The notes below the pieces were generated by a model, which searched no databases, was not told where the DNA came from, and worked only from the letters and a program-made list of their open reading frames with translations. A program made the position numbers and the translations under genes. 64,000 nucleotides of DNA from Lunularia cruciata (lineage: Eukaryota > Streptophyta > Marchantiopsida > Lunulariales > Lunulariaceae), in assembly GCA_948567375.1 (NCBI GenBank), contig OX419756.1:30084333-30148332 (forward strand), written 5' to 3'. This document shows positions 58,781 to 64,000 of this stretch, piece by piece; positions within the stretch are counted from its first letter, which is position 1, and each line of letters starts with the position of its first letter.

Positions 58781-59049
58781 TAACTTGAGTTACTACGGTA
58801 ATTAGTAACTTTGGTACATAACTATTTCACAAGTATATAAACAAGGGGTGAGGAAGTACTCATCATCCTTTCATTTGCAAGTATCTCTCTCTCATTGAGT
58901 TCTCTAGTGAGCAATGTCTTGAGTCTTGGAGTGTTAGCCTTGGAGGAGTATGATGGAGTTGGGGTTCCTTGCCTTCTTAGTCCATGGTGCGCTACCATAA
59001 TACCCATCTGAGGTTCATCTTGAGTGAGAGACAGGTTGGCTCACAATAC

Positions 59050-60700
59050 TATTGCATCTACTTGTAGTACTTCCTTTTGCTCCTCTCCTTGATCTTCTTC
59101 AACTCCAAGTTTTCTTCTTCTAACTTTACCAATACTTGCAACACAATATTTACCTCCGGATACTTTGACTGCATCTCTTTCCTCTTTTCCTCCAATTTCA
59201 TCAGCAATGGGCATACAATCTCTTGTAGATATTCCACTCTTCCGCTTTGGTTTACCTCGGCTTGTGTGCTTTTCTCTTTCTTCACTTCTTCTTTACTTGA
59301 CACTCTTCTTCTTAGCTGTAGTCACCTGATTGGGATGGATTCTTCACTTCCTAAACTTCCACTCTCCACTTCTCTTCTTCTACTCAGCTCTACTTCACAC
59401 ATCACCTTCCATCTAGAATGAACACCTCTCTGAATGGTCACCCTCTTCTCCTTCTTCTCTGGACCTTTGTCATCTTGACTCGGGTTACCTTCTTCTACCA
59501 TCTCCATCTTTCCTTCTTCCTCCTCTGGTATAGGTTGCATCTCCACTCCATCTTCACTCTTGCTACTTGCTTCACCACTTTGCAATATGAGTTCAAGTTC
59601 TTCCTCCTTCTCCAAGTCTTCTGACTTGTACTCGGCTTCCCCCTCTGATTCTTCTCCCGACAATGTGATCACCACCAGGTCCTTCCTTGAGTTTATTTTT
59701 CTGATCTTTTGAGGTCTTGTAGCCACTACTTCTTCTTCTTCTTCTCTTTGATTCCTCTTCTTCAACTTCAAAGTATTCAACCCTAAATGCATGCTTTGCC
59801 CCATCTGTGCATAGTACTCGTCATTGTTTCTATCTGCAGAATGTATTGCTGCTCCTCTGCATCAACATCTCTTCTCAAGTCAAGATGGAAGTGTGACACC
59901 ATCTATGTCTTCTTGCCACATTCAGCAAATTCAGTCCCATGTAGAAATGGGCTGCAAATGGCACAATGTAGTCCAAAGGCAACTTGTCCTGCAAGTTCCA
60001 CACCATTTGTCTCATGCACTGATAGAAGCATTTGCCCAATTAATTGGTTCTCTTGCAAACATCTTATACTAGAACACCACTTGATGTTTCATCACATAAG
60101 TGATTTGCTCTGGCTTGAAGATAGCCATCATTGCTCCTATGATGCCTCTCCACACAGGGTCCTTGTAACTCTTGCCTTTATACCCATTCTTTGTGTGCTT
60201 TTAAGAAAAGGCGTCTTTCACTTCTTGGGTTTCCTCAGCTACTCTCCTTTCCCCAAGAATGTGGCTCCTTGCTCCTCACCCACCTCTCTTCCAAGTACTT
60301 ACTTCCAATCTGACTCTGTCCATCGAGCCGGGTTTCCTCTCTTACCCTCTGCCTTGGGTCCATCAAGACATTTACTCTCAATGATCTTGGTCTTGAAACT
60401 TGGAAAACAAAGGTTCTAGTTCCATGCTAAAAAGGTGATCTAAAGTCTGCTCAAGACTTTGATTCTTGCAATCACATCTAATTGCCGGATCGTGTGATTT
60501 CTCATTCCAAATTCCAAGTTCTTCTTTCCACCTCCCATCTTACTCTCCTTGACTATGGGTGGGTGATTACTCTTCCAATTGACTCCTAAACTAACTCTCT
60601 TGAGTTCCTCTTGATGCACCAGTGTGTCTCTTACTACACTCCCTTTTCCATGATCTCCCTCAGGATGACTTCTTAATGGAGATGGAAAATTACTTGTCAT
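59050..60700 (-). pseudogene. U3 ORF N-terminal part of the inverted LTR (37000-61111)
   Basis: It starts with ATG at 60700 (MTSNFPSPLRSHPEGD), then NHTIRQLDVIARIKVLSRL, and with frame changes the core domain down to about 59830. From 59804 an open 160-codon stretch holds the basic/acidic middle: TRPQKIRKINSRKD, GEESEGEAEYKSEDLEKEEE and KRVTIQRGVHSRWK. A helical stretch (LVKLEEENLELKK) ends at the A3 insertion. The start position agrees with 62660 and 34987. Confidence 0.65.
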
Positions 60701-61111
60701 CTCTTTGTCTCTATCCCAAATCTTATAGTGGCATGCCTCCTCCGTCTTTCTTCACTTTGAGTTTCTACCAAGAAATCACACCTCCTGCATGCTCAAGTCA
60801 TTGTCAATTTCCCTCCGCCCATAAGCCAGCCGTTTTATTTTGTGTGGTACCTTCTTGAATGTTCAACTCCAAAGGAAAGTTGTTACATTGTCCTCGCCTT
60901 GGGTGAGCACCCCCGAGCCAAAGTCTCGTTACTTTGGGTTGAATGCTGATAGGACCAATCCGAGTACTTTGTCTATTGACACAAAGTTACTTTACCTTGG
61001 TTTACAACCTGAAGACACCATTCTTTGCCTTATGATGCCATAGAAGTGCAATACGACTTCATTTGTACACTTCTTCTTCCAAAAATAAGAAAAAAAAATG
61101 TGGGTACCACA

Positions 61112-62243
61112 TTTAGCTCCCTCCATTTTTGCATCTTTGGCCAACATCATGCACAAGATCTGATTGGTTCTCTCTACCAATCCATTGGAATTTGGCTTAT
61201 AGGATGTAATTACTCTATGTGTGGTAGAGAAATGTCATAGCATGGCTGTCATGATGCTTCCTATAAACTCTCCTCTATCAAAAACCAACTCCAAAGGGCA
61301 TCCAAACCTAGTGATAATGTGTTCATAAAGAAATTGACCAACTTCATCTTCATTCTTGTCCCTCAATGGTCTAGCCTCAACCCACTTGGTAAGGTAATCA
61401 GTAACTACCACAATATACCGATTGTTCCTTGGGACCCCAAGGAACAATTGGTACTCTATTAAGAGGACCTACAAAATCAATTCCCCACTTCTCAAAAGGT
61501 CCTAGCAATAGAATTGATCTAAGTGGTGGAGTGGATGTAGACTTTCTAGCAAAAGCTTGACAAACATGACAAGTTTTGCAATAATCAAGACAAATCCTTG
61601 AAAATCCCTCTGGTAACTTGCATCTAAAATCTTGAAAGCAGTCACATTTTGTGCAAAGTGTCCTCCACATACTAAACCTTCATGAAACTCCTTTATGAGT
61701 AGGATAGACTCTTCCTTATCCACTGCTCTTCAAAGTAGACCATCTGCTCCCTGGTGAAAAAGAATATCCTCCACCATTGTGTAAGGTCTACATCTTGTTG
61801 CAAGGGCCTTCCTCTCCCTTTGCTCCCTAGCATGCATCCCTTTTGGATAGTAACCCCTTGTCACAAAATCCACAATCTCCTTGTAACCATTGGAACCTCT
61901 TGAGTGATTCAGATTGTCATGAGCTCCTCGTCCGGGAAGGAATCATCCACTGGTTCATCTTCATCATGATCATGGGGCCTAGATAAAAAATCTGCATTTG
62001 CATGTTTCTTCCTTGGCCTATCTTCAATGGTGTAGTAATACTCAGACAAGAGTATCATCCACCTTGCTAGTCTCCCTTCCACATTAGGCTTGTTGAAGAT
62101 GTACTTCAAAACCTTGTGATTTGTGACAATGGTGGCTTTCTCTCCAAGTAGTGTCTAAACTTCTTGAGACCAAAGATCACTGCCAATCCTTCTCTCTCTA
62201 TGACAGAGTAGTTCTTTTCTGCTGAAACCATCTGCCTACTAGC
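61112..62243 (-). pseudogene. A4 RNase H and integrase core
   Basis: The minus strand, from the B LTR insertion at 62243 to the one at 61112. RNase H: ASRQMVSAEKNYSVIEREGL near 62240-62180 and EDRPRKKHANADFLSRPHDH near 62020-61960. Integrase finger: CKTCHVCQAFARKS near 61590-61550, then WGIDFVGPLNR near 61480, VFDRGEF near 61270, and LAERTNQ changed to LVERTNQ near 61180. TGA at 61235-61237 is the stop shared with A1 and A3. It is colinear with 36999-36482, which lies 24 kb away. Confidence 0.85.
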
Positions 62244-64000
62244 TGTGGTGCCCACATTTTTTGTTTTTTTCAAAATAAAGCCGAAGAAGTGTATAGAGAA
62301 GTCGGATTGCGCTTGGTTGGCCAAAGAAGACGATGAAAATTGTCTTCGGGGTGAAACCCAAAGTAAAGTGGCCTCGGGTCATAAGGCGAAGTATTCTGAA
62401 ATGCCGTGTCAGCAAACGATATGAAGTAAATTGTCTTCGGATCGAGAAGGGGAGCTCAACCCGAGGCAAAGACAGTCTAACAACCTTTCGTCGGGGCGAG
62501 AAACTCAAGAAGGGGCGGTTTCAAAATTGGCGGCTCATACGCGTGAAGGTGAGGCGACAGTAATGGGTGCATGCAGGAGGTGTGATTTCTTGGTAGAAAC
62601 TCGAAGTGACGGAAGACGAAGAAGTGCAACTCTATAAAAATTGAGATTGCAATGACAAAATGTCAAGCAATTTTCCTTCGCCGTTGAGGAGTCATCTTGC
62701 AGGTGATCGGGGAAAGGGAAATAGAGTTGGACTTGTGTTAGTGCGTAAGGGGGAAGTCGAGAGAGAGAAATCAAGAGACCGAAAGAAAGCAGAAGAGATG
62801 GGAGGAGGGAAGAAGAACTCCGAATTTGTAGTGAGAAATCATGCAATTCAGAGATTACATGTAGTAGCAAGGATCAAAGTCTTGAGCCGACTTCGGATCA
62901 CCTTTTTGGCATGGAAATGGAACATAAGCTTTCCAGGATTCATGACAAAAATCATCGAGAGTAAATGTCTCGATGGTCCCGAGGAAGAAGGGAAGAGAGG
63001 AAATCCGGCTCGTTGGACAGAGTCGGATTGGAGACTCGTACTCGGGAAGGAGGCAGGCTCGGAGCAGGGGCCCACGTTCTTGGGGAAAGGGGAGATAGCC
63101 CAAGAAACTCAAGAGGTGAGAGATGCCTTCTCGTCGAAGAGAACAAAGAATGGGTACAAGGTAGAAAGTTACAAAGACCCTGTCAAGAGAGGAATTGTGA
63201 GTGCTTTGATGGCAATCCTGAAGCCGGAGAGAACTACCTATATGATGTAACACCAAGCGGTGTTCTTTCACAAATTGTTTGCAGGAGAACCAATTAATTG
63301 GGCGAGGTGTTTTCATGGGAGAACGAGGTAGATGGTGTGGAATCTGCAGGATAAGTCCCCTCCACATTATATTGTGCCGTTTGCAGCGCATTTCTATCTC
63401 GGGCTCAATTTGCTGAACTCAGCGGAGCGGAATCGGATGGTGTCGCACTTCCATCCGGATGTGCAAAAGGAAGTCGATGCGGAGGAGCAGCAATACATTC
63501 TTCAAATCTGGAGCGCAGACGATTACTACTCGAAGACAGGGAAGAACGTGGAGGTCGTTGAAAGTACCCTGACGAAGAAGAGAACTCTGCAAGCAGACGC
63601 CGAAGAAAACAAGAAACCTCGGAAGGTGCAGAGAAATAACCCGAGGCGAGGAATGGTGGTGATTGAGTCGGAAGATGAAGACTCGGAAGGCGAAGCCGAG
63701 CTCAAGACGGAGGACTCGGAACGTGAGGAGGAACCTGAACTGACACTGCAGAGTGGAGATACAAGCAGTGATAGTGAAGTCGGTGGAGAAATGACCTTGG
63801 CACCAACGCCTGAAGAATACGAAGAAGAAATTCAAGCCGAGGTAAAAGCCAAAGACAATGCAGCGCTGGAAGACGAAGTACCGGTGCTCAAGGAGAAGAA
63901 GATTGCAGTACAGCGAGGAATTTGCTCGAGACGTAAGGCAAAGGGGGAAGCGGGACCGAGTAGAGTGACAGAAGAAGTAGAAGGAAGCTCGGGCAGTGAA
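62244..64000 (+). repeat. Family B LTR, 5' part, least decayed copy (runs off window)
   Basis: Starts TGTGGTGCCCACA at 62244 in A4 RNase H; the 5-bp flank CTAGC at 62239-62243 should be repeated at the other end outside the window. It is clearly richer in CpG than the other copies (for example TCGGAAGATGAAGACTCGG near 63667), as expected for a recent insertion. Whether it is a solo LTR or the 5' LTR of an element cannot be seen. Confidence 0.88.
62660..64000 (+). pseudogene. U3 ORF, best preserved N-terminal half
   Basis: ATG at 62660 (MSSNFPSPLRSHLAGDRGKG); 447 codons stay in one frame to the window edge, with only two stops (TAA 63248-63250 and TAG 63329-63331). The basic N-terminus is followed by the core domain: VVARIKVLSRLRITFLAWKW, WTESDWRLVLGKEA, YKVESYKDPVKRGIVSALMA, KPERTTY, FAGEPINWARCFHG, PPHYIVPFAAHFYLGL and SHFHPD. 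Then comes an acidic block, IESEDEDSEGEAELKTEDSE, and a basic KKIAVQRGICSRRKAK segment. No signal peptide or membrane segment is visible. The function is unknown; a nuclear or nucleic-acid-linked role would be a guess from charge alone. Confidence 0.72.

Larger units (their letters stand above)
46045..59045 (+). mobile_element. Element A3: family A retrotransposon with two B solo LTRs inside
   Basis: 5' LTR, PBS, leader, ORF0, gag-pol and a 3' LTR are all present. Without the two inserted B LTRs it is about 7.7 kb, like A1. TSD GTAC at 46041-46044 and ATAC at 59046-59049 (one mismatch). It lies in the inverted B LTR. Many stops show that it is older than A1. Confidence 0.92.
55831..59045 (+). 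repeat. A3 3' LTR, split by a B solo LTR
   Basis: The LTR pieces are 55831-56261 and 58786-59045, about 691 bp in total, starting TGTAACACCC and ending GGCTCACA. The insertion lies in the AGTAACTTGAGTTACT palindrome upstream of the TATA box. Confidence 0.92.
37000..61111 (-). repeat. Solo LTR of family B, inverted, split by three insertions
   Basis: The LTR pieces are 37000-37004, 38908-40249, 45680-46044 and 59050-61111, together about 3.77 kb, the same length as 31669-35456. It lies in the A4 integrase with TSD TTTAG at 36995-36999 and 61112-61116. It is interrupted by a direct B LTR five bases from its end, by chromovirus C1 and by A3. Confidence 0.9.

Noticed and set aside
1..64000. CRISPR arrays, bacterial operons, rRNA or tRNA genes, telomere repeats
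   Set aside because: None seen. The repeats are LTRs, and the tRNA-like matches are short primer-binding sites next to LTRs.

Overview
The window is a nested stack of plant LTR retrotransposons; I see no host gene, tRNA, rRNA or unique single-copy stretch. The source is a land plant with a large, repeat-rich genome, most likely a seed plant. The evidence is Ty3/gypsy polyproteins (gag zinc knuckles, protease, RT, RNase H, integrase), one chromodomain integrase, tRNA-type primer-binding sites, TG...CA long terminal repeats and target-site duplications (TSDs). I cannot name the species.

Three families are present. Family A is a Ty3/gypsy element without a chromodomain, with a 0.68-0.70 kb LTR (TGTAACACCC...GGCTCACA), a 157-codon zinc-knuckle leader ORF (ORF0), one gag-pol frame and 4-bp TSDs. 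Family B is a second non-chromodomain Ty3/gypsy element (TGTGGTRCCCACA...GTTGTCACA) with 5-bp TSDs. Its LTR reaches about 3.8 kb and carries an ORF of about 850 codons inside U3, ending about 117 nt before the TATA box. Family C is one chromovirus with a 330-340 bp LTR, an initiator-Met PBS and heat-shock-element-like repeats.

Layout. A minus-strand A element (A4) is the outermost layer visible. It is cut into pieces at 36170-36999 and 61112-62243. Its 3' LTR holds a head-to-head pair of B elements: B1 (minus, from before base 1 to 20532) and B2 (plus, 20533-36169). B1 is interrupted by A1 (2882-10674, nearly complete) and by the rearranged A2 (12710-18481). B2 is interrupted by A solo LTRs at 23644-24335 and 29307-30027 and by a B solo LTR at 31669-35456. 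The A4 integrase holds an inverted B solo LTR (37000-61111), which itself contains a direct B solo LTR (37005-38902), chromovirus C1 (40250-45674) and A3 (46045-59045). A3 carries two further B solo LTRs (52523-55268 and 56262-58780). A last, least-decayed B LTR starts at 62244 and runs off the window.

All gag-pol copies are broken by stops, frameshifts or insertions, so none should move on its own. The points of most interest are the large U3-encoded ORF of family B, its fixed spacing to the promoter and repeated occurrence in TSD-flanked LTRs, the 4-bp TSDs of family A, a shared stop codon in the family A integrase core, and reciprocal nesting of A and B with closely spaced insertion points.
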